The notes beneath the pieces were generated by a model. The model was given only the letters and a program-made list of their open reading frames with translations, was not told the origin of the DNA and made no database searches. Below are positions 51,363 through 60,360 of a stretch of 64,000 nucleotides of DNA, in pieces. Source of the DNA: CAVRCA01 sp965218045 (GTDB taxonomy: Bacteria; Pseudomonadota; Alphaproteobacteria; Acetobacterales; Acetobacteraceae); the NCBI GenBank assembly GCA_965218045.1, contig CBDCJX010000009.1, positions 620,001-684,000 on the forward strand, read 5' to 3'. Numbering within the stretch: the first letter of the stretch is position 1; every line of letters begins with the position of its first letter. The position numbers and the translations under genes were made by a program.

Positions 51363-52733
51363 ATGGCTTCCACCAGGCGCCTATTCGGCACGGACGGAAT
51401 TCGCGGCAGGGCCAACGTGGCGCCGATGAACGCGGACACTGGCCTGCGCCTGGGCCAGGCCGCGGGACTGATGTTTCAGCGCGGCGCGCATCGGCACCGC
51501 GTGGTGATCGGCAAGGACACCCGCCTGTCGGGCTACCTGCTCGAACCCGCAATCACCGCCGGCTTCATCGGCGCCGGTGTCGATGTGATGCTGGTCGGTC
51601 CGCTGCCGACCCCGGCGATCGCCATGCTGACGCGCAGCCTGCGTGCTGATCTCGGCGTGATGATCTCGGCCTCGCACAACTCGTACGAGGATAACGGGAT
51701 CAAGCTGTTTGGCCCGGACGGCTTCAAGCTTTCCGACGCCGAAGAGGCGGAGATCGAGGCGCTGATGGCGACCGACCTGTCCGCCCGCCTCGCGCCACCG
51801 AGCCGGCTCGGCCGTGCCGCCCGGCTGGACGACGCGCATGGCCGATACGTCGAGGCCGCCAAGGCGACGTTCCCGCGCGGCTTGCGGCTGGACGGGTTGC
51901 GCATCGTCATCGATTGCGCGCATGGCGCCGCCTACCGCGTCGCACCCGATGTGCTGTGGGAGCTCGGTGCCACCATCGTCAAGGTCGGGGTGGCGCCGGA
52001 CGGGTTCAACATCAACAAGGGTTGCGGGTCCACCGTGCCCGAAACCTTGTGCAGCCAGGTGATCGAGCACGGCGCCGATCTCGGTATCGCGCTCGACGGC
52101 GATGCCGACCGGCTGCTGCTGGCCGATGAGAAGGGCGCGCTGATCGATGGCGACCAGATCCTGGCGCTGATCGCCCGTTCCTGGACCCGCACCGCCCGCT
52201 TGCGCGGCGGCGGGGTAGTGGCGACGGTGATGTCCAATCTCGGCCTGGAACGCTCGGTCGCCGAGCTGGGTGTGCAACTCCACCGCACCAAGGTGGGCGA
52301 TCGATACGTCGTGGAGCGGATGCGCGAGCGCGGCATCAATGTCGGCGGCGAGCAGTCGGGCCACATGATCCTGTCCGATTTCGCCACCACCGGCGACGGG
52401 CTGGTCGCGGCGTTGCAGGTGCTGGCGATGCTCGTCGAGGAGGGGCGCCCGACCAGCGAGGTCTGCCGGGTCTTCACGCCGCTGCCGCAGCGGTTGCGTA
52501 GCGTGCGTTTCAGCGGGTTCTCGCCGCTTGGCCACGCGCGTGTGCGTAGCGCGATCAGCGCGGCGGAGCAGGTGCTGATCGGTTCCGGTAGGCTGCTGAT
52601 CCGGGAGAGCGGCACCGAGCCCGTGGTGCGGGTGATGGCGGAGGCGGAGGACGAATTCTTGGTGTGTCAGGTGGTCGACGAGATCTGCAGCACCATCGCC
52701 GAGGTCGCGCATCAGCCCGCAGTCGCCGATTGA
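51363..52733 (+). CDS. glmM: Phosphoglucosamine mutase
   Basis: This 456-residue enzyme interconverts glucosamine 6- and 1-phosphate on the route to UDP-GlcNAc. The phosphorylated serine is Ser104 in MISASHNSYEDNGIKLFG. The metal loop is ALDGDADRLLLAD, the sugar-specificity loop is NVGGEQSGHMIL, and the phosphate-binding loop is LIRESGTEPVVRVMAE. AAGGGA precedes the ATG. The thiD start overlaps its stop by one base. Confidence 0.96.
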   Translation: MASTRRLFGTDGIRGRANVAPMNADTGLRLGQAAGLMFQRGAHRHRVVIGKDTRLSGYLLEPAITAGFIGAGVDVMLVGPLPTPAIAMLTRSLRADLGVMISASHNSYEDNGIKLFGPDGFKLSDAEEAEIEALMATDLSARLAPPSRLGRAARLDDAHGRYVEAAKATFPRGLRLDGLRIVIDCAHGAAYRVAPDVLWELGATIVKVGVAPDGFNINKGCGSTVPETLCSQVIEHGADLGIALDGDADRLLLADEKGALIDGDQILALIARSWTRTARLRGGGVVATVMSNLGLERSVAELGVQLHRTKVGDRYVVERMRERGINVGGEQSGHMILSDFATTGDGLVAALQVLAMLVEEGRPTSEVCRVFTPLPQRLRSVRFSGFSPLGHARVRSAISAAEQVLIGSGRLLIRESGTEPVVRVMAEAEDEFLVCQVVDEICSTIAEVAHQPAVAD

Positions 52734-53539
52734 TGCGCGGACGCGTGCTGATCGTCGCCGGCTCGGATTCCGGCGGCGGCGCGGGAATACAGGCCGACAT
52801 CAAGACGATCACCGCGCTCGACGCCTTTGCCGCGACGGCGGTGACGGCGCTCACGGCGCAGAACACGCTCGGTGTGCACGGCGTGATGCCGGTGCCGCTC
52901 GATTTCCTCCGTTTGCAGCTCGAGTGCGTGCTGGCCGATATCGGCGCCGACGTGGTCAAGACGGGCATGCTGGCCGACAGTGCGACGATCGAGCTCGTGT
53001 GCGACGTGCTGGCGCGCGACGCTGGCGGCGTGCCGTTGGTGGTCGATCCGGTGATGGTGGCCAAGGGTGGCCAGTCGCTGCTTGATCCGGGCGCGGTCGC
53101 CACCCTCAAGCAACGGCTGGTGCCGCTGGCGGCATTGCTCACGCCGAACCTGCCCGAAGCCGAAATTCTCGCCGGCATGCCGATCCGCGATCCCGCCGCG
53201 ATGCACCACGCCGCCGCCTGTTTGCTGACGCTTGGTGTGCCGGCCGTGCTGCTGAAGGGTGGCCATCTCGACGGCGACACGGTGACCGACCTGCTGGCAA
53301 CCGCGGAGGGCATCACGGAGTTCGTCGGACCGCGCATCCCGAGCCGCCACACCCACGGCACCGGCTGCACCCTGGCCAGCGCCATCGCCGCCGGATTGGC
53401 GCAGGGCCTGCCGCTCGTCGAGTCGATCGACCGGGCCCGCCGCTTCGTGCGGCAGGCGATCGCGGCCGCACCCGGCCTCGGCGCCGGACACGGGCCGCTG
53501 AACCACGCCGTGACGGTCGATCTCGCCCGTTTGCGGTGA
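52733..53539 (+). CDS. thiD: Hydroxymethylpyrimidine/phosphomethylpyrimidine kinase
   Basis: This 268-residue ribokinase-fold enzyme phosphorylates the thiamin pyrimidine precursor. The start is the ATG in the TGATG overlap with glmM. Conserved segments are VLIVAGSDSGGGAGIQADIK, VTALTAQNTLGVHGV, VVDPVMVAKGG, LTPNLPEAEIL, VLLKGGHLDGD and the anion hole HTHGTGCTLASAIAAGLAQG. It ends the folP-glmM-thiD block. Confidence 0.95.
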   Translation: MRGRVLIVAGSDSGGGAGIQADIKTITALDAFAATAVTALTAQNTLGVHGVMPVPLDFLRLQLECVLADIGADVVKTGMLADSATIELVCDVLARDAGGVPLVVDPVMVAKGGQSLLDPGAVATLKQRLVPLAALLTPNLPEAEILAGMPIRDPAAMHHAAACLLTLGVPAVLLKGGHLDGDTVTDLLATAEGITEFVGPRIPSRHTHGTGCTLASAIAAGLAQGLPLVESIDRARRFVRQAIAAAPGLGAGHGPLNHAVTVDLARLR

Positions 53540-53733
53540 TGCCGCGTGCTGGGGAAGGTTCAAGCGCCGGAACCGCAGTTTCTACAATCTGCACTTTCTC
53601 TGCGCAGTTTGTAGCTGTATCGCATTTGTTTTGAGCATTTGCCGCCGGTTTGCCCAATTTCTCGGATTTAGCTTGCCTCATATGAAGCGTCATACGGTAG
53701 TCGCCGATCTCAACCGATCAGTGGTGGCCCGTC

Positions 53734-55341
53734 ATGACTGCAATCGACCACAAGACCATCTTGGCCGCGACGCTGTCCGCTCGCATCGGTCGCCGGGTTG
53801 TGTTGAAGGGAGCCGCCGGGACAGCCTTCGCTGCCGGCACCGGCGCGCTCGCACGCCCGGTTCAGGCGGCGACGGGCGGCCACATTCGTGTCGCCTCGCT
53901 CGGCCACATCGACACGCTTGATCCGCATTTCACCGGTTTTCTCTCCGCGATCCAGGTCATCAAAAACATCCATAACGGCTTGTTGAAGGTGACCTACGAC
54001 GGAAAGGTGGTCAGCTTCGTGCCTGATCTCGCCAAGACATGGGACCTCATCGACGACAAGACGCACCTGTTCAAGCTGCACGAGGGGGTCACGTTTCACG
54101 ATGGCACCAAGTGCGACGCCGACGCGGTCAAGTTCTCGTTGCTGCGCGTCAAGGAGGGAACGCCGAAATCCCCGCACGCCTGGATGCTTGCGTTGCTCGA
54201 CACGATCGAGACGCCCGACCCGCTGACGGTCAAGCTCAACTTTTCCAAGCCGTACGCATTCCTTCCGGTCGCGCTGACCGGCTCGACCGGCCGAGCCGGC
54301 ACGATCGTGAGTCCGGCCGCGGTGAAGAAATACGGCATGGATTATGGGCGCAATCCCGTCGGGACCGGCCCGTTCAAGTTCGTCAGCTGGCGGGAGAATG
54401 ACAGGATCGAGATCGAGAAGAACCCGCACTACTTTGAGAAGGGTCTGCCGAAGCTCGATCGGGCGACGTTCGTGATGATCAAGGAACCGTCTTCCGCGGT
54501 CGCCGCGATGTTCGCGGGCCAGGTCGATGCGATGAACGATTGCCCGATGCAACTCGTCAAGCAAGTCAAGGCGTTCCCCCGCGCCAAGCTATATGGCCAG
54601 ATCGAGGGCAACTACACCTGGGTCGGAATGAACGTCCGCAAGCCGCCGTTCGACGACATGACGCTGCGCCAGGCGGTGGCCGCCTGCATCGACCGCGAAA
54701 CCGTCCTCAAGCAGGTCTATTTCGGATTGGCGATCCAGGCGTACACGCCGATCTCGCCGCCGATGTCGCATTTCTACGACCCGAACATCGCCGAATCGGA
54801 TCGCGGCCAGCGTTTCGATCTCGACAAGGCGAAGGCGTTGCGGGCGAAGGCGAAGAACCAGGGCGAGATCCAGGTCAACTACATCATGTCCGAGGGCAAC
54901 GCCCCGACCGGCACGCGCGTGGCGCAGAGCGTCGCACCGATGCTCGATGCCATCGGCATCAAGGCCAACTTGCAACTGATCGAGCCGGCAGCTTGGGTGC
55001 AGCGCCGCAATGCCGGCGACTTCGACATGATCGACGCCGAATGGGCGGCCGACCTCGATCCGGACGAAACGCTCTATCCGGAGTTCAAGACCGGTGGCGC
55101 CTGGAACTTCTGCGGCTGGTCGAGCGCGCGGTTCGACGAGCTCTGCCAGCAGGCGCAGGCGGTGCTCAATCCGGACCCGCGTCGCAAGCTCTACTACGAA
55201 GCCGAGGACATCCTGATGAGAGAAGCGCCGGTGGCGATGCTGGCTCACATACCGGTCTACAAGGTCATGTCGTCCAAGGTTGAGGGCTTCGAGTACATTC
55301 CCGCCGACCTGCTGAACTTGCACACAGTCAGTCTCGATTGA
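53734..55341 (+). CDS. Peptide-type ABC transporter substrate-binding protein (family 5)
   Basis: This 535-residue periplasmic binding protein resembles DppA/OppA. A twin-arginine type leader (IGRRVVLKGAAGTAFAAG) suggests Tat export. The mature part has DTLDPHFTGFLSAIQVIKNI, PDLAKTWDLIDDKTHLFKL, GVTFHDGTKCDADAVKFSL, NPVGTGPFKFVSW and DMTLRQAVAACIDRETVLKQ. Its stop overlaps the start of a permease gene that is mostly deleted. The ligand is unknown; such proteins bind peptides, nickel or opines. Confidence 0.92.
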   Translation: MTAIDHKTILAATLSARIGRRVVLKGAAGTAFAAGTGALARPVQAATGGHIRVASLGHIDTLDPHFTGFLSAIQVIKNIHNGLLKVTYDGKVVSFVPDLAKTWDLIDDKTHLFKLHEGVTFHDGTKCDADAVKFSLLRVKEGTPKSPHAWMLALLDTIETPDPLTVKLNFSKPYAFLPVALTGSTGRAGTIVSPAAVKKYGMDYGRNPVGTGPFKFVSWRENDRIEIEKNPHYFEKGLPKLDRATFVMIKEPSSAVAAMFAGQVDAMNDCPMQLVKQVKAFPRAKLYGQIEGNYTWVGMNVRKPPFDDMTLRQAVAACIDRETVLKQVYFGLAIQAYTPISPPMSHFYDPNIAESDRGQRFDLDKAKALRAKAKNQGEIQVNYIMSEGNAPTGTRVAQSVAPMLDAIGIKANLQLIEPAAWVQRRNAGDFDMIDAEWAADLDPDETLYPEFKTGGAWNFCGWSSARFDELCQQAQAVLNPDPRRKLYYEAEDILMREAPVAMLAHIPVYKVMSSKVEGFEYIPADLLNLHTVSLD

Positions 55342-55466
55342 TGCTGAGGTTCGTCCTCGGCAAAGTATTCCAGACCAGCTTCGTCCTGCTCATCGTCTCT
55401 GTCGCCACTTTCGGCCTGTTGAAGCTGGCGCCGGGCGCGGTCGCCGGCGTATCCTCGATGGCGTGA
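55341..55466 (+). pseudogene. Remnant of an ABC permease (DppB type) fused to a deletion junction
   Basis: Only the first 33 or so codons remain (MLRFVLGKVFQTSFVLLIVS, then LLKLAPGAVAG). This is the typical first membrane helix of a DppB-type permease, which normally has over 300 residues. The frame then runs into sequence that, in another frame, encodes the start of an ABC ATPase (R-I-L-D-G-V-S) and stops. The rest of this permease, all of the second permease and the ATPase N-terminus are missing. The junction lies at about 55435-55450. Confidence 0.85.
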
Positions 55467-56353
55467 GCCTGCAACTGAAGCGTGGCGAGACGATCGCGCT
55501 CGTGGGCGAATCCGGTGCTGGAAAGTCGACCGTCGCAATCGCCCTGATGGGTCTCCTCAAGGCTCCGGAGGCGCGTATCGAGGGAACCGTGCGCTTCGAC
55601 GAGATCGTCAACCTGCTGGCGGTGCCGGAGCGGCACTGGACCCGCTTGCGGGGCCGGCGTCTGGCGATGATCTTTCAGGACGCCGGCGCCGCGCTCGACC
55701 CCTGCTACACGGTGGGCAGCCAGTTGATGACGGCGCTGCGCCGGAACCTCGGCATGGGCCGCAGGGCCGCGCGGGATCGGGCGGTCGAGCTGTTCGAGGA
55801 CGTCGGGATCAACGATGCCGCCACGCGGCTCTCGGCGTATCCGCACGAATTGTCTGGCGGAATGCAGCAGCGGGCCATGGTGGCAATCGCGCTCTCCTGC
55901 AATCCAGCGCTCCTGTTCGCGGACGAGCCGACCTCGGCGCTGGATGTCACGATCCAGGCGCAGATCATGCGGCTGATTCTCGATCAGATCCGCGCGCACG
56001 GTGCGAGCTGCGTGTTCGTGCTGCACGATCTGGCCCTGGCGAGCCAGAGTTGCGACCATATCGTTGTGCTCTACGCGGGTCAGGTCATGGAAGCAGGGCC
56101 GTCGGGGGCGGTGCTGGCCGGACCGCGACACCCGTACACCACGCTGCTCAAGGCGTGCGTGCTGGAGATCGGCGCCGGGCTGCTGCACCCGCCGGAGGGT
56201 TCCATGCCGGCCTACGACGACATGCCGCCGGGGTGCCGCTTCGCCACAAGGTGCGGGCGGGCGTTGCGCCATTGTGCGCGCGAGAAACCTCCGTTGCAGA
56301 CGGTCGACGGCCGCAGCTTCGCCTGCTGGAACCCGGAACCGTTGCACCCGTGA
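55463..56353 (+). CDS. Peptide-type ABC transporter ATP-binding protein (DppD type), N-terminally truncated
   Basis: The frame includes GESGAGKSTVAIAL (Walker A), the signature LSGGMQQRAMVAIALS, Walker B LLFADEPTSALDVTI and the H-loop FVLHDLALAS. The C-terminal GCRFATRCGRALRHCAREKP is the Cys motif of oligopeptide ATPases. The usual first 20-25 residues (the A-loop strand) are lacking because of the deletion upstream. Translation could begin at the GTG given here, leaving 296 residues, but ATP binding through the A-loop aromatic would be lost. Without permeases it probably has no transport role. Confidence 0.85.
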   Translation: MSLQLKRGETIALVGESGAGKSTVAIALMGLLKAPEARIEGTVRFDEIVNLLAVPERHWTRLRGRRLAMIFQDAGAALDPCYTVGSQLMTALRRNLGMGRRAARDRAVELFEDVGINDAATRLSAYPHELSGGMQQRAMVAIALSCNPALLFADEPTSALDVTIQAQIMRLILDQIRAHGASCVFVLHDLALASQSCDHIVVLYAGQVMEAGPSGAVLAGPRHPYTTLLKACVLEIGAGLLHPPEGSMPAYDDMPPGCRFATRCGRALRHCAREKPPLQTVDGRSFACWNPEPLHP

Positions 56354-57378
56354 CGGAAGGCGACGCGATCTTCGAGCTCCTCGACGTCGAGAAGGTGTTC
56401 GAGGTCAGTCGGCCCGGCGGCCTGCTCTCGCGCGGAACCGTGCGGTTACCGGCGCTCGACGGGGTGAGGCTCACGATCAGGTCGGGATCGAGCGTGGCGC
56501 TGGTCGGTGAGAGCGGGTCGGGCAAGTCCACGCTGCTCAAAGTTCTCCTCGGCCTGCTCGAACCCACGAACGGCAAGGCGATGTTCCGCGGCAAGCCGAT
56601 CGCCGAGGCCAGGGCGGGTTCCCACGGCGACTTCCACCGCGACGTCGCGATGGTGCACCAGGATGCGCGGGGCTCGCTGAACCCGCGTATGACCGTGCTC
56701 GATCTCGTTGCCGAGCCGTTGCGGCACTTCCGGCGCTGCCAGGAGCGCGAGGTCACCGATCGGGTCGTTGACCTCCTGGCGCGGACCGGTCTGCCCGCCG
56801 ACGTGATCCAGCGCTATCCGACGGCGCTTTCGGGCGGCCAGGTGCGGCGTGTGGCGATCGCCCGCGCGCTGGCATCGGAACCCACCGTGCTGGTGGCGGA
56901 CGAGGCGGTCTCCGGGCTGGATGTCTCGACGCAAGCGCAATTGCTGAACCTGTTGCGCGAGCTGAAGGCCAGCATGGGTCTGACCTTGCTGTTCATCACC
57001 CACGACCTGGGCGTGGCGAGCTATCTCTGCCAGGAGATCGCGATCATGTATCTGGGTCGCATCGTCGAGACGGGACCGACCAATTCGGTTCTGAACGACC
57101 CCGCGCATCCCTATTCGAAGGCGCTGCGAACCGCGTCACCACAGTTCTTCGCACCCATCGCGGAGCCGCTGCCTGGCGAGATCCCGAGCCCGCTGGATCT
57201 CGCGCCGGGCTGTCGCTTTGCCGGCCGATGCGCCTTCCGGCAGGAAGACTGTCTCGTAACCGACCCGGTCTTGCGGACGCTCATGTCAGGACGGGCGGCT
57301 GCATGCCGGCATCCATTGTCCGATGCTCCTCTCGGTCAGCCGGATGCAGGCTCTCGCAGGCGGTCAGGACTTGCTTGA
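56350..57378 (+). CDS. Peptide-type ABC transporter ATP-binding protein (DppF type)
   Basis: This 342-residue second ATPase starts at GTG overlapping the previous stop (GTGA). It has VGESGSGKSTLLKVLLGLL (Walker A), the Q-loop in VAMVHQDARGSLNPRMTV, the signature LSGGQVRRVAIARAL, Walker B VLVADEAVSGLDVS and the H-loop LFITHDLGVAS. The C-terminal GCRFAGRCAFRQEDC is intact. The Walker B glutamate is followed by A-V instead of the usual P-T. It is complete, but its membrane partners have been deleted. Confidence 0.9.
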   Translation: MTEGDAIFELLDVEKVFEVSRPGGLLSRGTVRLPALDGVRLTIRSGSSVALVGESGSGKSTLLKVLLGLLEPTNGKAMFRGKPIAEARAGSHGDFHRDVAMVHQDARGSLNPRMTVLDLVAEPLRHFRRCQEREVTDRVVDLLARTGLPADVIQRYPTALSGGQVRRVAIARALASEPTVLVADEAVSGLDVSTQAQLLNLLRELKASMGLTLLFITHDLGVASYLCQEIAIMYLGRIVETGPTNSVLNDPAHPYSKALRTASPQFFAPIAEPLPGEIPSPLDLAPGCRFAGRCAFRQEDCLVTDPVLRTLMSGRAAACRHPLSDAPLGQPDAGSRRRSGLA

Positions 57379-57526
57379 TGCCGGTGATGGTCTCGCCGTG
57401 CCTCTCCTCAATCCATGGGTAGATCGGACCGACCTTCTGGCCGACCATGCTCGCCCGAGGCCGATACTGGACTGCGACTGCGCCAAGGTCGGAACCGAGC
57501 CGACGTGTCGATCTGGAGGGATTGCA

Positions 57527-58408
57527 ATGAATATGCGGAGGCAACTGCGAGCGTTGATGCAGCAGCCCGCGATCATCGTGGCGCCGGGCGCCTATGACGG
57601 CGGCACCGCCATGCTTGTCGAGGGCGCCGGGTTCCCCTCGGTCTACATGACCGGCGCCGGCGTCGCTTCGACCTACGGCCTGCCCGATTACGGGCTGCTC
57701 AGTGGCGGCGAGATGGCCGAGCGCGCCGGTCTGATGGCGAGTGCGGTCAGCGTTCCGCTGATCGCCGACGCGGATACGGGTTACGGCAACGAACTGAACG
57801 TCACTCGCACGGTCCGCGACTACGAGGGGCGCGGTGTGGCTGCCTTGCACATTGAGGACCAGGTCGCGCCGAAGCGATGCGGCCATCTGGCTGGCAAGGA
57901 GATCGTGCCGCGCGAGGAGTTCCTGGCCAAGATCCGCGCCGCCGTCGCTGCCCGGCGGGATCCCGACCTCGTCATCATCGCTCGCACTGACTCGCGCGCG
58001 GTCGCCGGCCTGGCGGAGGCGGTGGCGCGCGCAAACGCGGCGCTCGAGGCCGGTGCGGACATGATTTTTCTCGAGGCGACCCGTACCGTGGAGGAGGCGG
58101 CGTCCGTGCCGAAGCTGGTGCGCGGGCCATGCCTGCTCAACATCGTCATGGGCGGCGTCACACCCGTTTACGACCTCAGGGTGGCCCAGCAGATGGGCTA
58201 CCGCGTCGCGATCCTGCCCGTGGTCATTCTGGGGACGATGGTGACGCGCGCGATGGAAGCGCTGGACTCGTTGAGCGCCACGAATGTGCATCCCCCCATT
58301 CCCGGCGACCTCACAGTGCAGGATCTGTTCGGGCGCTTCGGCGCCAAGCGCTGGGATGCGTTGCGGAACGATTTCCAGCAGGCTTTCAAGCACGCGACGA
58401 CCGTCTGA
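57527..58408 (+). CDS. Isocitrate lyase/PEP mutase superfamily enzyme
   Basis: This 293-residue TIM-barrel enzyme starts at the ATG behind GGAGGGATTGCA. The superfamily hallmarks are APGAYDGGTAMLVEGAGFPS, PLIADADTGYGNELNVTRTV (Mg-binding aspartates), ALHIEDQVAPKRCGHLAGKE and VIIARTDSRA. The loop sequence CGHLAGK in place of the KKCGH of isocitrate lyase is common in 2-methylisocitrate lyase-, oxaloacetate decarboxylase- and carboxyPEP mutase-like enzymes. The reaction cannot be fixed further. It follows the transporter remnants by 148 bp. Confidence 0.88.
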   Translation: MNMRRQLRALMQQPAIIVAPGAYDGGTAMLVEGAGFPSVYMTGAGVASTYGLPDYGLLSGGEMAERAGLMASAVSVPLIADADTGYGNELNVTRTVRDYEGRGVAALHIEDQVAPKRCGHLAGKEIVPREEFLAKIRAAVAARRDPDLVIIARTDSRAVAGLAEAVARANAALEAGADMIFLEATRTVEEAASVPKLVRGPCLLNIVMGGVTPVYDLRVAQQMGYRVAILPVVILGTMVTRAMEALDSLSATNVHPPIPGDLTVQDLFGRFGAKRWDALRNDFQQAFKHATTV

Positions 58409-58596
58409 GCCCTGGGTCCAAGCGGGCTCGATCTGAGCGCTCGACCAATCGCGCTCGGAGCGTAGCGGCTGCGAGGGCGTGGAAGACGGCCGGGTTCAGC
58501 GGTCCGGACGTCCTGGAAGTCCGAGCAACCTCTCCTGGGTGGGTCGCGAGCGGACGCTCGATTTGGTTCAGTATCGAACCGCGCTGTAGCCGCTAG

Positions 58597-59232
58597 CTAC
58601 TCGGTGAGTGGCACGTCCGAGCGGATGACGCCGCCCGGGGATACTTGGGCAGCGCGACGGTGGCCGGCGCGCTGGGTGAACAGGTGAACGCCTGCACCGA
58701 GCCGCCCGTGGGTCAGCTCCGCCAGGATGTCGCGATATACGAGATGGCTGGGGTAGAGTTGGGACGGCGGCACCGCGAACCAGCGCAGGTCGCCGGCCTC
58801 GGGCGTCTCGTCTTCGCCGACGACGCGCTTGCCGGGGCGGCTACGCAGCGCCGAGTGATAGCAAAGGGAGATAGAGTGGCCCCGGTCGTCGAAGATCTGA
58901 ATGAGGGCGATCGGCCTGTCGGCCACTTGCAGCTCGCAGCCGAACTCGTCTCGGGCACAAGCCCGAATGCGATGCGCGATCTCCTCCCTGTGGCGGATGA
59001 TGCTGCCCGGGACGTGCCAGCCCCTGCCGAACGGGTCGTCGCGCCAGGCGAGCAGCGTGCCCTTCTGTTCATCCTGGACCAGCAGGTCGATGTTGGCCGT
59101 GGCCGTCACCTCAGTCACGAATCGGAACAGCGGTGTCGGCAGATCGGCTCCTCGCCCGTGCAGTTTTGCAAGGATGGTCTCGAGCGTGTGCAACTCCTCT
59201 TCGGTGAGCCGAAGGTCGCCGGGGCTTGTCAC
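58597..59232 (-). CDS. NUDIX hydrolase, GDP-mannose hydrolase-like
   Basis: This protein of about 211 residues has a NUDIX domain starting at NIDLLVQDEQKGTLLAWRD. The box region WHVPGSIIRHREEIAHRIRA is followed by CARDEFGCEL. The REx2EE core is changed (A-C-A-R-D-E), as in GDP-mannose mannosyl hydrolases, which also lack the first catalytic glutamate; the first box glycine is serine here. I favour GTG, nine bases after AGGAG, over TTG two codons earlier. It stands alone in a gene-poor stretch. Confidence 0.75.
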   Translation of the reverse strand: MTSPGDLRLTEEELHTLETILAKLHGRGADLPTPLFRFVTEVTATANIDLLVQDEQKGTLLAWRDDPFGRGWHVPGSIIRHREEIAHRIRACARDEFGCELQVADRPIALIQIFDDRGHSISLCYHSALRSRPGKRVVGEDETPEAGDLRWFAVPPSQLYPSHLVYRDILAELTHGRLGAGVHLFTQRAGHRRAAQVSPGGVIRSDVPLTE

Positions 59233-59396
59233 CAGCAAGGTCTCCTGGTCGCGTCAGCAATATCAGCGACTCATACCTAGTTCCGTAGCGACGACCTATG
59301 GCACGCATCGGCGGCCCGTGGCTTGTAACCCCGGACCGCCGCCCGTAAGGTTACGTCTTGGCTTGCGAGTCACTCGCAACACAGGGGAACCCCGCG

Positions 59397-59636
59397 ATGG
59401 GTGAGGAGATGAGCGCGATCGGACGACGGTGCGAGCGCGCCGTGGTAACGGCCTATCGCGATCTCAGGGGGTTTGGGAGCGATGATATGTCCGCCTTCCA
59501 GGCTTGTACCACGCTGTATCGCATCCACCATCCGGAAGCGTCGGTCGACGAAGCGCGCCGGCTGGTATCGGAGTGGATCGACCACCATGTCGTCAGCAAT
59601 CGCCGTGGCGCAACGCCAGGCTGCCCCTGCGACTGA
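59397..59636 (+). CDS. Small hypothetical protein
   Basis: This 79-residue protein starts at an ATG behind AGGGGAACCCCGCG. It is probably helical and soluble, with RRCERAVVTAYRDLRGFGSD, FQACTTLYRIHHPEASVDEA and RRLVSEWIDHHV. The ending contains a CPC pair (GCPCD). I recognise no family. The helical spacing and good Shine-Dalgarno support translation. It lies in a region of less biased composition with other unknown genes. Confidence 0.55.
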   Translation: MGEEMSAIGRRCERAVVTAYRDLRGFGSDDMSAFQACTTLYRIHHPEASVDEARRLVSEWIDHHVVSNRRGATPGCPCD

Positions 59637-59733
59637 CCAACCTTGCGTTTGATCCCGAGCGATTGCTCACCGGAACTTGACCAAGAGCGGCGCGCCGAGC
59701 CGCGGCGCACAATCTTGCCGCTCTCGCTTGCCA

Positions 59734-60360
59734 TCAAGGCGCCCTCAGGAAATTGCCCCCCGCGGTGCAGGCGCGGGCCACCAAAGCCTGCAAGGCAGGA
59801 TCCTTGTCGCCGTCCTCGGCCGTGAGCGAGTCCATCGGCACGAAATACTCATGCGGGTGCGGCAGAGTCCCGGTGGCAACCTGGTAATGCCGCGCCTTCA
59901 GGCCGTACATCACCTTGAGGTCGCGTACGGGAAGAATGAACGGTTGCACCGGCTCGGCCCGTAGCAGTCCAGTCATCTTCCAACGGGGCGTCGGATCCTC
60001 CGGCATCACCGGCCCAAGCAGCCAAGTCACCGGGCAAACCGCGAGTAGCGACTGGGTGCTTGGAGCGAAGCGGGATCGCTTGTCGAGGAGATTCTGCAAG
60101 GTGCCGCAGGCTTCGATCGCAAAGATGTCGACATAGGGCTCGACCGGCGTGCCGCCGAAATTTAGCCAGAGCCCATCGGGCAGGGTACGGAAGCGATGGC
60201 TCCCGGGGAGCTTGAGGAACGGGTTGTTCATATCGGCAGCGGGGCGTCCCTTCATCCAGGCGTCCTTGCGACGTCCCGCTTCCAGCCCGGGTGGACGTTG
60301 CGGCCACTGTTTCAAGCGGGTCCGTACCATGGCGTCCAAGGAATAATACGGCTCTCTCAT
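59734..60360 (-). CDS. Hypothetical protein
   Basis: This 208-residue protein starts at the ATG behind a strong GGAGGTCAC; a longer frame upstream lacks such a signal. It is soluble and aromatic-rich, with PFLKLPGSHRFRTLPDGLWL, FGGTPVEPYVDIFAIEACGT, LLAVCPVTWLLGPVMPEDPT and a C-terminal VMYGLKARHYQVATGTLPHP. I recognise no family or motif. It is bordered by long noncoding DNA. Confidence 0.65.
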   Translation of the reverse strand: MREPYYSLDAMVRTRLKQWPQRPPGLEAGRRKDAWMKGRPAADMNNPFLKLPGSHRFRTLPDGLWLNFGGTPVEPYVDIFAIEACGTLQNLLDKRSRFAPSTQSLLAVCPVTWLLGPVMPEDPTPRWKMTGLLRAEPVQPFILPVRDLKVMYGLKARHYQVATGTLPHPHEYFVPMDSLTAEDGDKDPALQALVARACTAGGNFLRAP

